The notes under the pieces are model-generated. The model searched no databases. It was given only the letters and a program-made list of their open reading frames with translations, and had not been told where the DNA came from. The translations under genes and the position numbers were made by a program. This document shows, one piece after another, positions 1 to 5,466 of a DNA stretch of 5,466 nt (within the stretch, counting starts at the first letter, position 1; each line of letters starts with the position of its first letter). This stretch comes from Actinomycetes bacterium (GTDB taxonomy: Bacteria > Actinomycetota > Acidimicrobiia > Acidimicrobiales > Bog-793). The stretch is taken from the NCBI GenBank assembly GCA_021785095.1, contig JAJYGM010000031.1, forward strand, positions 2,677 to 8,142, given 5' to 3'.

Positions 1-646
1 GGATGGTCCCCGCGCCGGCGAGGACCGCGTCCGACGCCGCACGCAGCGCGTGCACGTCGCGGCGTGCCAAGGCGCCCGTGATCCAACGGCTCGACGCGTC
101 GGGCGCCGCGATCCTCCCGTCCATCGTGGCCGCGAGCTTCAGGACCACCCACGGCCGCCCGGTCCGGCGATGCTTCAGGTAGGGCGCGAGCTGCCGCTCG
201 ACGTCGTCGGATCTCGTCCCGAGCGACACCTCCACGCCGGCGCTCCGCAGCGCCGCCACGCCCCTGCCGGCAACCAGCGGGTCGGGGTCGACCAGGGCGA
301 CGACCACGCGGCGGACACCCGCGGCGACGATCGCGTCCACGCACGGCGGCGTCCGGCCGAAGTGGGAGCACGGCTCGAGCGTGGTGTAGAGGGTCGAGCC
401 CGCCGTGACGTCCCCGGCGGCTGCGGCGAGCCGGAGGACGGAGACCTCGGCGTGTGGCCCTCCAGGCGGCGCGGTGGCCGCCTGGTACGCGGCGGCTGCG
501 GTCACCAAGACCGCGCCCACCCAGGGGTTCGGCGGCGCGTGGAGGCGCGCGGGCTCAGCCGCGGCGATCGCCTGGGCCATGTGGCGCTCGTCGCGCTCCT
601 CCTCGTCCTCCGCCGTGCCGGGCTCCCCGGCCATCGTCGGCTGCAC
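1..646 (-). CDS. ribD: Bifunctional diaminohydroxyphosphoribosylaminopyrimidine deaminase / 5-amino-6-(5-phosphoribosylamino)uracil reductase, 3'-truncated by window edge
   Basis: RibD carries out two riboflavin pathway steps: pyrimidine deamination, then NADPH-dependent reduction of the ribose chain. About 215 N-terminal residues are visible, open to the left edge. The N-terminal deaminase domain has PNPWVGAVLV (39-48), the zinc motif HAE (65-67) with catalytic Glu67, and TLEPCSHFGRTPPC (89-102) with Cys93 and Cys102. VDPDPLVAGRGVAAL (119-133) is also typical. The reductase domain begins at about residue 165, with LKLAATMDGRIA and SRWITG, and is cut near residue 215. GTG at 646 is preferred because GGAGG lies 4 nt upstream; ATG at 634 is four codons on. 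The frame is open further back to the rpe stop, but third-position GC there is only about 48%, against nearly all G/C inside ribD, so upstream starts such as GTG 793 are unlikely. The segment TAAAAYQAAT before HAE replaces the usual DGxxVGEG, an odd change. Confidence 0.95.
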   Translation of the reverse strand, partial: MQPTMAGEPGTAEDEEERDERHMAQAIAAAEPARLHAPPNPWVGAVLVTAAAAYQAATAPPGGPHAEVSVLRLAAAAGDVTAGSTLYTTLEPCSHFGRTPPCVDAIVAAGVRRVVVALVDPDPLVAGRGVAALRSAGVEVSLGTRSDDVERQLAPYLKHRRTGRPWVVLKLAATMDGRIAAPDASSRWITGALARRDVHALRAASDAVLAGAGTI

Positions 647-650
647 GTCG

Positions 651-655
651 CCTCC
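651..655 (-). promoter_or_regulatory. Ribosome binding site of ribD (GGAGG)
   Basis: A full GGAGG on the minus strand ends 4 nt before GTG at 646-644 and 16 nt before ATG at 634-632. The spacing is slightly tight for the GTG and too long for the ATG, so this site favours GTG 646 as the ribD start. Confidence 0.5.
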
Positions 656-711
656 GGGGTCTCGCGCTGCGTGCTCACTGTCGTGGCCACGGGATCTTAC
701 CGGCCCGCACA

Positions 712-786
712 CACCACTTCGCCGAGCAGCTCTTCGCGGCGCATCACTTCGCGGCGCACCACGTCGCGGAGCACCACTTCGCGGAG
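712..786. repeat. Five tandem copies of a degenerate 15-bp repeat in the rpe-ribD gap
   Basis: On the + strand the units start at 712, 727, 742, 757 and 772: CACCACTTCGCCGAG, CAGCTCTTCGCGGCG, CATCACTTCGCGGCG, CACCACGTCGCGGAG and CACCACTTCGCGGAG. The consensus is about CACCACTTCGCGGMG, with one to four differences per unit and no spacers. The tract fills about half of the 165-nt gap between rpe and ribD, the only sizeable gap in the window, so it lies in the ribD leader if the genes are co-transcribed. Because the period is divisible by three, every frame shows a five-residue repeat; on the minus strand one frame gives R-E-V-V-L / R-D-V-V-R type units. It may be a simple minisatellite, a set of direct-repeat protein-binding sites, or the trace of a small coding sequence. 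The flanks (647-711 and 787-811) hold the ribD ribosome binding site, a GGAGG at 804-808 and a weak inverted repeat at 791-802; I see no riboswitch or terminator. Confidence 0.8.
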
Positions 787-811
787 ACGGCACGGGTCCG
801 TGACCTCCGGC

Positions 812-1516
812 TCAGCGCAGATGCCGGCCGCGTCGGCCCTGCGCAGCGGCGCGGATCTCCTCGGCGGCCTCCCAAGGGCGCGCCGAGCCGAAGATCGCCG
901 AGCCCGCCACGAAGACGTTGGCGCCCGCCGCTGCCGCCTCTGGCGCGCGATCCCGGTCGATGCCGCCGTCCACCTCGAGGTCCACCGCGAGGTGGCGCTC
1001 GTCGATGTGGCGCCGCACCTGGGTCACCTTGGCCAGCACCTCCGCCATGAACGCCTGCCCGCCGAACCCGGGGAACACGCTCATGCACAGCACAAGGTCC
1101 ACCTTGTCGAGGAAGGGCTCGACGGCCTCGAACGGGGTGTCGGGGTTCGCCGCCAGCCCCGCGCGCAAGCCCAGCGCGTGGCACTCGTCGAGCAGCTCCG
1201 CGGTCCGCCCGACCTCGACGTGGACGGTGCACCCGTCGGCGCCCGCGTCCGAGAAGGCCTCGAGGTAGTCCCCCGGGTCGGACATCATGAGGTGGCAGTC
1301 GAAGTAGAGGCCCGAGTGCCTTCGAAGCGAGGCCACCACGGGCGGGCCGACGGTCAGGTTCGGCACGAAGTGCGCGTCCATGACGTCGATGTGGAGCCAG
1401 TCGGCGACGCTGGCCACCTCGCCGACCGCCTCGGCGAGGCTGCCGAAGTCCGCTGCCAGCAGCGACGGCGCCACCTTCAGCGCGCCCGGCGCCCCGGGGT
1501 CCCGTGCCCGTGACAT
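812..1516 (-). CDS. rpe: Ribulose-phosphate 3-epimerase
   Basis: Rpe interconverts ribulose 5-phosphate and xylulose 5-phosphate in the pentose phosphate pathway; it is a cytosolic metal-dependent TIM barrel. The 234-residue protein is of normal length and shows every family signature: VAPSLLAADF (15-24, Ser18), LHIDVMDAHFVPN (41-53, with His42 and Asp44), DCHLM (73-77, His75), VFPGFGGQAF (147-156, phosphate loop), EVDGGI (181-186, Asp183) and VAGSAIF (203-209). Asp44 and Asp183 are the acid/base pair and, with His42 and His75, the metal ligands. The ATG at 1516 gives a 13-residue lead before KVAPS. The family often starts right at this point, and an in-frame CTG (1480-1478) and GTG (1474-1472) lie there, so the start could be internal. 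It starts 10 nt after the fmt stop with no strong Shine-Dalgarno. Its substrate is also the sugar source for riboflavin, which fits ribD downstream. Stop is TGA at 814-812. Confidence 0.97.
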   Translation of the reverse strand: MSRARDPGAPGALKVAPSLLAADFGSLAEAVGEVASVADWLHIDVMDAHFVPNLTVGPPVVASLRRHSGLYFDCHLMMSDPGDYLEAFSDAGADGCTVHVEVGRTAELLDECHALGLRAGLAANPDTPFEAVEPFLDKVDLVLCMSVFPGFGGQAFMAEVLAKVTQVRRHIDERHLAVDLEVDGGIDRDRAPEAAAAGANVFVAGSAIFGSARPWEAAEEIRAAAQGRRGRHLR

Positions 1517-1526
1517 CGGGTGCAGC

Positions 1527-2402
1527 CTAGGGTGCGCCGACGCGCTCGCCGGGGAGGGGACGGGCGCCGCGGAGCCACTCGGCCGCCGGCATCGGGGCGC
1601 GGCCCTCGGGCTGCACGCGGCGCAACCGCAGGGTGCTTGTCGCGGCGGCGACGGCGTCGCCCTCGAGCGTGCCCGGCGGCAGCGATCCGTCCGCCGGACC
1701 TGCGACGGCCTCCGCGTCGAGCACGAGCAGCCGCCTGCCTCTCCAGGTCGTCCAGGCGCGTTCCAGGCGCACGACCCGCTCGAGCTCGGGCGCGGGTCGC
1801 TCGAATGTGAGCCGCAGCTCCGCTGGGTCGAGCTTGCCCGCGTACGTCGGCTCCCCGCGCTGGGGCCGGGGCTCGGGGAGCGGGCCGTCGAGCACGTGGA
1901 CCAAGAGGCGCGTCCCCGCGGCGACGAGGCGGTCGCGCAGCGGGCCGAGATGCTCGCCGGGGACGATCGAGAGCTCCTCGCATGCGTAGAGGGGACCGGT
2001 GTCCAGCTCTCGCTCGAGCGCCATCACGCAGACGCCCGTCACCTGGTCGCCGGCGAGGATCGCCCTTTCGACAGGCGCGGCGCCACGCCAGCGCGGCAGC
2101 AGCGAGAAGTGCAGGTTCAGCATCGGGAGCCCTTGGAGGACCCTTTCAGGGACGAGGTGCCCGTACGCGACGACGACGCCGAGCTGTGCGCCCGTGCCGA
2201 GGGCTTCGTCGAGATCGTGGGCGACGGGCAGCCCGAGGCGACGGGCTTCCGCCTTCACCGGGCTCGGCGTGGGCGCCGTCCCCCTCCCCCGCCGTCGGTC
2301 CGGCCCGGTCACGACGAGCCGCACCTCGTGGCCCGCCGCGACGAGCGCGCGCAGCGGTGGCACCGCAGGCGCCGGGGTGCCGAGGTAGACGAGGCTCCGG
2401 AA
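1527..2402 (-). CDS. fmt: Methionyl-tRNA formyltransferase
   Basis: Fmt transfers a formyl group from 10-formyltetrahydrofolate to initiator Met-tRNA. Counting from codon 2402, the protein has 291 residues, slightly short for the family (about 305-315). The N-terminal strand LVYLGTPAPAVPPLRAL (4-20) is followed by TPSPVKAEA, then by NLHFSLLPRWRGAAP with catalytic Asn96 and His98, and LDTGPLY with Asp134. The C-terminal tRNA-binding domain shows TYAGKLDPAE and LRRVQPEGRAPM. Start choice is difficult. Family alignment calls for initiation just before RSLVYLGTP, but that codon is TTC (2402-2400), and the frame has no ATG, GTG or TTG between there and well inside def. The first canonical start is GTG at 2363, which would delete the first beta strand and the GTP turn. 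A GGGAG sequence 11 nt upstream of 2402 supports the longer form. The reading frame is otherwise intact and ends with TAG at 1529-1527. Confidence 0.93.
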   Translation of the reverse strand, partial: FRSLVYLGTPAPAVPPLRALVAAGHEVRLVVTGPDRRRGRGTAPTPSPVKAEARRLGLPVAHDLDEALGTGAQLGVVVAYGHLVPERVLQGLPMLNLHFSLLPRWRGAAPVERAILAGDQVTGVCVMALERELDTGPLYACEELSIVPGEHLGPLRDRLVAAGTRLLVHVLDGPLPEPRPQRGEPTYAGKLDPAELRLTFERPAPELERVVRLERAWTTWRGRRLLVLDAEAVAGPADGSLPPGTLEGDAVAAATSTLRLRRVQPEGRAPMPAAEWLRGARPLPGERVGAP

Positions 2403-2413
2403 CGCTGCAGGAG

Positions 2414-2418
2414 CTCCC
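2414..2418 (-). promoter_or_regulatory. Probable ribosome binding site of fmt (GGGAG)
   Basis: On the minus strand GGGAG lies 3 nt after the def stop (TGA, 2424-2422). It is 11 nt upstream of codon 2402, where family alignment places the Fmt N-terminus, but about 50 nt upstream of the first canonical start, GTG at 2363. Its position therefore favours initiation near 2402 rather than at 2363. The match is short and such sequences are frequent in GC-rich DNA, so this is supporting evidence only. Confidence 0.4.
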
Positions 2419-2421
2419 GGC

Positions 2422-2910
2422 TCAGCGCGCGAGCACCCTGGCGCGCAGCACCCCGAGCGCCTGGCGTCGCTGGTCCTCGTCGAGCCGCTCGATGAGCAGG
2501 GTGCCGTCGAGGTGGTCCACCTCGTGCTGGAACACCCGCCCCTGGTACTCCTCGGCGTCGATCGACAGCTCGTTCCCGTCGAGGTCCAGCCCGACGAGGT
2601 GCACCTTGTCCGGCCGGATGATCGTCCAGCTGAGGCCCGGCACCGACAGGCACCCCTCCTCGAACGCCCACTCCCCGGACGTCTCGGTGATGCGCGGGTT
2701 GATCACCACCTCGGGCCCGTGCCCGACGTCGTAGACGAAGAGGCGGCGCTGCACGCCGACCTGGTTTGCCGCCAGGCCCACCCCCGGTGCCGCGTACATC
2801 GTCTCGAACATGTCCTCGACGAGCTTCGCCACGCTGCCGTCGATCTCCTCGACGTCCTTCGTCGCCTGCTTGAGCACGGGATCTCCGTACTGACGGATGG
2901 TGAGCACCAT
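2422..2910 (-). CDS. def: Peptide deformylase
   Basis: This metalloenzyme removes the formyl group from the N-terminal methionine of new proteins as they leave the ribosome. The 162-residue protein has all three family motifs in order: GVGLAANQVG (43-52), EGCLS with metal-ligand Cys87 (85-89), and QHEVDH (128-133), where His129 and His133 bind the metal and Glu130 is the catalytic base. Length is normal for a bacterial deformylase. The start is ATG at 2910, giving MVLTIRQYGDPVL, which matches the usual N-terminus; a GTG directly follows it. It begins 6 nt after the priA stop in the same frame and has no clear Shine-Dalgarno sequence, so coupling to priA translation is likely. It is followed at once by fmt, the classic def-fmt pair acting on opposite sides of the formyl-methionine cycle. 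No unusual residue changes are seen. Confidence 0.98.
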   Translation of the reverse strand: MVLTIRQYGDPVLKQATKDVEEIDGSVAKLVEDMFETMYAAPGVGLAANQVGVQRRLFVYDVGHGPEVVINPRITETSGEWAFEEGCLSVPGLSWTIIRPDKVHLVGLDLDGNELSIDAEEYQGRVFQHEVDHLDGTLLIERLDEDQRRQALGVLRARVLAR

Positions 2911-2916
2911 GTCAGA

Positions 2917-4635
2917 TTAGACGTCGAGCGGGTCGACCCTTACCCCCCCGTGAAGCGGCGCGACCGCGTCGCACAGGGTCCGGTGGTCGCGAGCGCGCAC
3001 GAGCCAGCGGGCCGGGCCGAGCGGCGAGACCTCCACCTGCTCGTCGTCGATCGCAGGCCTGGCGTCGGCCTTGATCGTCGCAAGCGCGCCGAACGGGGGC
3101 AGGCGGAGCTGCGCGCGCAGCTCCAGCTCTGTGAGCACGCCGGGGTCCCCCGCGACCGCAGCCCGCAGCACGTCGTGGTCCGCCAGCCTGGTCTGGACCA
3201 TCACGATGCCCGAGCGGCGCCGTCCACCCGATGCCCGGCCGCCCACGAGGCGCCCGGCGCGCACGAGCAGCGCCTGCGCCTGCTCCGCGGCGGAGAAACG
3301 CGGGGCCAAGAGGTGCTGGTCGAAGTCCAAGAAGACGACGGCGCCCGCGTGGCGCACCCTGTGCAGCACCGCCTCGGTGCCGACCAGGACCGCGTCGTCG
3401 GGCACCGGCCGTTCGCCGGGACGCCCGGACACCTCAGTGGCAGGGACCCCCAGCAGCGCCTCGAGCTCGTCGCGGACCCGTGCGACCCCCTGGCGCAGCA
3501 CCTTCATGCGCAGCGACCCGCACTGCGCGCACACGACGGGCCGCTCCGCCCCGCAGCCGCGGCAGCGCAACGTCGTGCCCGTCGACTCGGCGGCACGTCC
3601 GCACACGGCGCAGCGCACGAGCGCGCCGCAGCTCCCGCACGCGCTGAGCCGGGCCCGCCCGGTGCGATCGAGCACGCAGACGAGCCGCTCGCCAGACGCC
3701 AGGACCCGGCGGGCGAGGTGGACAAGCTCCTCCGAGAGGATCCCGGTGCGTGGATCGGCGCCCCGGCGGTCCACGACGTGCACGGCAGGCCATCCCGCGC
3801 GCTCCGTGGAGCGCCCGGGCACCTCGGGGGGGCCGTAGCGGAACCGCTGGACGGCCGTGGGGCACGGCGAGACGAGCACGCAGGGGGCACCGGCGCGCCG
3901 GGCTCGCTCGGCGACGACCTCCGACGCGTCGTAGCGATCCTGGTAGTCGTGCGCGTCGAGCACCACCGCGGCGCCGAGCCGCGGCACCGGCGCCCATGCA
4001 GCCGCTCTCGACCCCACCACGACCGGCCACCCGGCGGCAGCCTCGGCCCAGCTCGACGCGACGTCGACCCCTCGGGATCGGAGCCTGACCGCGAGCCGCT
4101 CGGCCCATCCCCTGCTCGGGACGAGCACGAGGGCGCTCTTGGCGTCCGCCTCCGCCGAGGCGACCACCTCCATGACCACGCCGAGGAGGTCTTCGGCCGG
4201 AGGCAGTCGCCGCAGCGTCACCCCGGCGCGGAGCGCTGGCGCCGTCGAGCCGTGCCGGTGCCCGACTGCGTCGCCCGGCCCGCCGGCGGGCGCCGCACGC
4301 GCCGGGAGCGCCGGGAGCGCCGGGACGTTGCGCTCGGGCGACGCGACCCGAAGGAGCGTGGCGAACGGGATGGCCCAGCGCCACGACCCCCACTCGGCGA
4401 GCTCGAGGACCGGAGGCGGGGGGCCCCATCCCGAGACCCCCGCGAGCTCGCGCACCGCCACGCCGGGGGGTGGCGTCACGCCGAGCTCGACGACCCAGGC
4501 GCCGACGCGGCGGCCGTGGAACGGCACGCGCACCCTCGTGCCGAGTCGGATGTCGCCCCGCCAGCGCTCGGGAACCGCGTAGTCGAACCACCGCCGGCTC
4601 GCCGCCGGGACGTCGGGGACGACGCTGACGATCAG
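2917..4635 (-). CDS. priA: Primosomal protein N' (PriA), actinobacterial type without helicase ATPase motifs
   Basis: PriA recognises stalled forks and reloads the replicative helicase. From the proposed CTG start the protein is 572 residues. The N-terminal DNA-binding domain is recognisable ([18 protein letters not shown], residues 5-22), followed by a Pro/Ala linker near 105-125. The central region corresponds to the helicase but has no GxTGSGKTE Walker A; RRLPPAED stands there. The DEEH box is DAHD (227-230). Eight cysteines form four CxxC pairs (333/336, 342/345, 358/361, 369/372), the PriA zinc module. The C-terminus keeps [19 protein letters not shown] and LRLPPFG. Loss of helicase motifs is known for actinobacterial PriA, so a structural role without unwinding is likely. 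It is shorter than the roughly 650-residue mycobacterial protein. No ATG, GTG or TTG lies near the conserved N-terminus. CTG at 4635-4633 overlaps the metK stop (CTGA); the first GTG, at 4533, would remove conserved residues. Stop is TAA at 2919-2917. Confidence 0.9.
   Translation of the reverse strand: MIVSVVPDVPAASRRWFDYAVPERWRGDIRLGTRVRVPFHGRRVGAWVVELGVTPPPGVAVRELAGVSGWGPPPPVLELAEWGSWRWAIPFATLLRVASPERNVPALPALPARAAPAGGPGDAVGHRHGSTAPALRAGVTLRRLPPAEDLLGVVMEVVASAEADAKSALVLVPSRGWAERLAVRLRSRGVDVASSWAEAAAGWPVVVGSRAAAWAPVPRLGAAVVLDAHDYQDRYDASEVVAERARRAGAPCVLVSPCPTAVQRFRYGPPEVPGRSTERAGWPAVHVVDRRGADPRTGILSEELVHLARRVLASGERLVCVLDRTGRARLSACGSCGALVRCAVCGRAAESTGTTLRCRGCGAERPVVCAQCGSLRMKVLRQGVARVRDELEALLGVPATEVSGRPGERPVPDDAVLVGTEAVLHRVRHAGAVVFLDFDQHLLAPRFSAAEQAQALLVRAGRLVGGRASGGRRRSGIVMVQTRLADHDVLRAAVAGDPGVLTELELRAQLRLPPFGALATIKADARPAIDDEQVEVSPLGPARWLVRARDHRTLCDAVAPLHGGVRVDPLDV
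4301..4327. repeat. Short 9-bp tandem repeat inside priA (Ala-Leu-Pro linker)
   Basis: GCCGGGAGC occurs twice in a row and then as GCCGGGACG. On the coding strand it gives a PALPALPAR stretch at about residues 105-113 of PriA, between the N-terminal DNA-binding domain and the degenerate helicase region. It is most likely a flexible, length-variable linker and keeps the reading frame. Confidence 0.6.
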
Positions 4636-5466
4636 ATGCCCAGCTCGCGCCGAAGGTCGTCCACCTTCGGCGTCTGCTCCCAGGTGAACTCCTTGTCGTT
4701 GCGGCCGAAGTGCCCGTAGGCGGCGGTGCGACGATAGATCGGACGGCGAAGGTCGAGGTCGCGGATGATCGCCGCGGGCCGCAGGTCGAAGAGCTCGCCG
4801 ATCGCGGCGACGATCCGCGCCGGGTCGACCGTCTCGGTGCCGAAGGTCTCGAGCGAAAGCGACACGGGACGCGCGACCCCGATCGCGTAGGCGACCTGCA
4901 GCTCGCAGCGCCGCGCCGCGCCTGACGCGACGATGTGCTTGGCCACCCAGCGCGCGGCGTACGCCGCCGAGCGGTCCACCTTCGAGGGGTCCTTCCCCGA
5001 GAAGGCGCCCCCGCCGTGGCGCGCCATGCCGCCGTAGGTGTCGACGATGATCTTGCGGCCCGTGAGCCCCGTGTCGGCGTGCGGCCCGCCGACCTCGAAG
5101 AGGCCGGTCGGGTTGGCGAGCAGCGTCATGCTGTCGCTGTCGAGGTCCTTGGGAAGGAGCGGATGGACGACGTGCTCGCGCAGGTCGGGGAGCAAGAGGG
5201 TCTCGAGGTCGATACCCGGCTGGTGCTGCGTCGAGATGAGCACCGTGTCGACGGCGACCGGGCGCCCTGCGTCGTAGACGATGCTCACCTGGGTCTTTCC
5301 GTCCGGTCGCAGGTATGGCAGAACCCCGACGCGGCGAACCTGGGAGAGGCGCTGCGAGAGGCGGTGCGCAAGCCAGATGGTCATCGGCATGAGGTCGGGC
5401 GTCTCGTCGCACGCGTAGCCGAACATCATCCCTTGGTCCCCCGCCCCCTGGGCGTTCAGCTGGTCC
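4632..5466 (-). CDS. metK: S-adenosylmethionine synthetase (methionine adenosyltransferase), 5'-truncated by window edge
   Basis: This enzyme makes S-adenosylmethionine from methionine and ATP, releasing phosphate and diphosphate; it is a cytosolic homo-oligomer. About 278 C-terminal residues are visible, and family members are usually near 390-400, so roughly the first 115-120 lie beyond the right edge. Both family signatures are present: GAGDQG (about 5430-5447) followed by [10 protein letters not shown], and the glycine-rich phosphate-binding loop GGGAFSGKD (4989-5015). Other conserved stretches are [25 protein letters not shown] sequence just before the loop and the C-terminal YGHFGR...FTWE. 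The frame is open to the window edge with no frameshift, and the stop is TGA at 4634-4632. It is the most upstream gene seen here, and its stop overlaps the proposed priA start, as in a translationally coupled pair. The identification is secure; only the N-terminus and promoter are unseen. Confidence 0.97.
   Translation of the reverse strand, partial: DQLNAQGAGDQGMMFGYACDETPDLMPMTIWLAHRLSQRLSQVRRVGVLPYLRPDGKTQVSIVYDAGRPVAVDTVLISTQHQPGIDLETLLLPDLREHVVHPLLPKDLDSDSMTLLANPTGLFEVGGPHADTGLTGRKIIVDTYGGMARHGGGAFSGKDPSKVDRSAAYAARWVAKHIVASGAARRCELQVAYAIGVARPVSLSLETFGTETVDPARIVAAIGELFDLRPAAIIRDLDLRRPIYRRTAAYGHFGRNDKEFTWEQTPKVDDLRRELGI

Noticed and set aside
712..786. CRISPR array
   Set aside because: The units are 15 bp, adjoin without spacers and are degenerate, so this is a tandem repeat and not a repeat-spacer array.
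791..802. Inverted repeat CACGGGTCCGTG as an rpe terminator
   Set aside because: The stem is only 4-5 bp, the outward pairing stops at once and no T-tract follows on the minus strand.
647..811. FMN riboswitch upstream of ribD
   Set aside because: I looked for the conserved RFN blocks in the ribD leader and did not see them; the gap is largely filled by the 15-bp repeat.
50..1513. Long + strand open frame opposite ribD and rpe
   Set aside because: Antisense shadow of RibD and Rpe, whose motifs are clear on the minus strand; no domain is recognisable on the + strand.
2914..2919. TAATCT just before def as a -10 box with leaderless start
   Set aside because: It overlaps the priA stop codon, has no recognisable -35 at normal spacing (TAAGGG at 17 nt), and only 3 nt separate it from ATG. 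It is more likely chance within an operon.
2930..2939. Palindrome GGGTCGACCC near the end of priA, ahead of def
   Set aside because: It is a single 10-bp palindrome inside coding sequence, of a kind common in GC-rich DNA, with no second copy or nearby promoter to suggest an operator.
2512..4719. Very long open frame on the + strand opposite def and priA
   Set aside because: It is antisense to well-recognised PriA and Def with full motif sets; the translation is low-complexity Arg/His/Asp-rich and shows no family. Such shadow frames are expected in GC-rich DNA.
4636..5412. Upstream extension of the priA frame through metK
   Set aside because: It lies wholly inside metK, reads as Arg/Pro-rich sequence with no PriA similarity, and conserved PriA begins only at about 4635.

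Overview
The window looks like chromosomal DNA of a high-GC actinobacterium. It reads as one housekeeping operon, entirely on the minus strand. Very high GC, strong G/C preference at third codon positions, a PriA without a helicase Walker A motif, and the gene order metK-priA-def-fmt-rpe-ribD all fit Actinomycetota. The style of the Fmt and RibD N-termini (VYLGTP...VPPLRAL; PNPWVG...PPGGPHAE) reminds me of Acidimicrobiia, but that is an inference from memory.

Read right to left, in the direction of transcription: (1) the C-terminal about 278 residues of S-adenosylmethionine synthetase (metK), running off the right edge; (2) priA, overlapping the metK stop; (3) def, peptide deformylase, 6 nt after priA; (4) fmt, methionyl-tRNA formyltransferase, directly after def; (5) rpe, ribulose-phosphate 3-epimerase, 10 nt after fmt; (6) a 165-nt gap holding five tandem copies of a 15-bp repeat; (7) the N-terminal about 215 residues of the bifunctional riboflavin enzyme RibD, running off the left edge.

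The genes share metabolic themes. MetK makes SAM. Fmt and Def form the N-formyl cycle of protein start: Fmt adds formyl to Met-tRNA and Def removes it from new proteins. Rpe handles ribulose 5-phosphate, which is also the pentose precursor of riboflavin, and RibD is a riboflavin pathway enzyme. PriA is the replication-restart protein. Tight spacing suggests co-transcription and coupling from metK through rpe.

No exotic system is visible: no mobile element, CRISPR array, RNA gene or defence locus. The points worth a second look are the 15-bp repeat array ahead of ribD, the lack of a canonical start codon at the expected N-termini of fmt and priA, the in-frame rpe-ribD junction, and an altered segment in the RibD deaminase domain.
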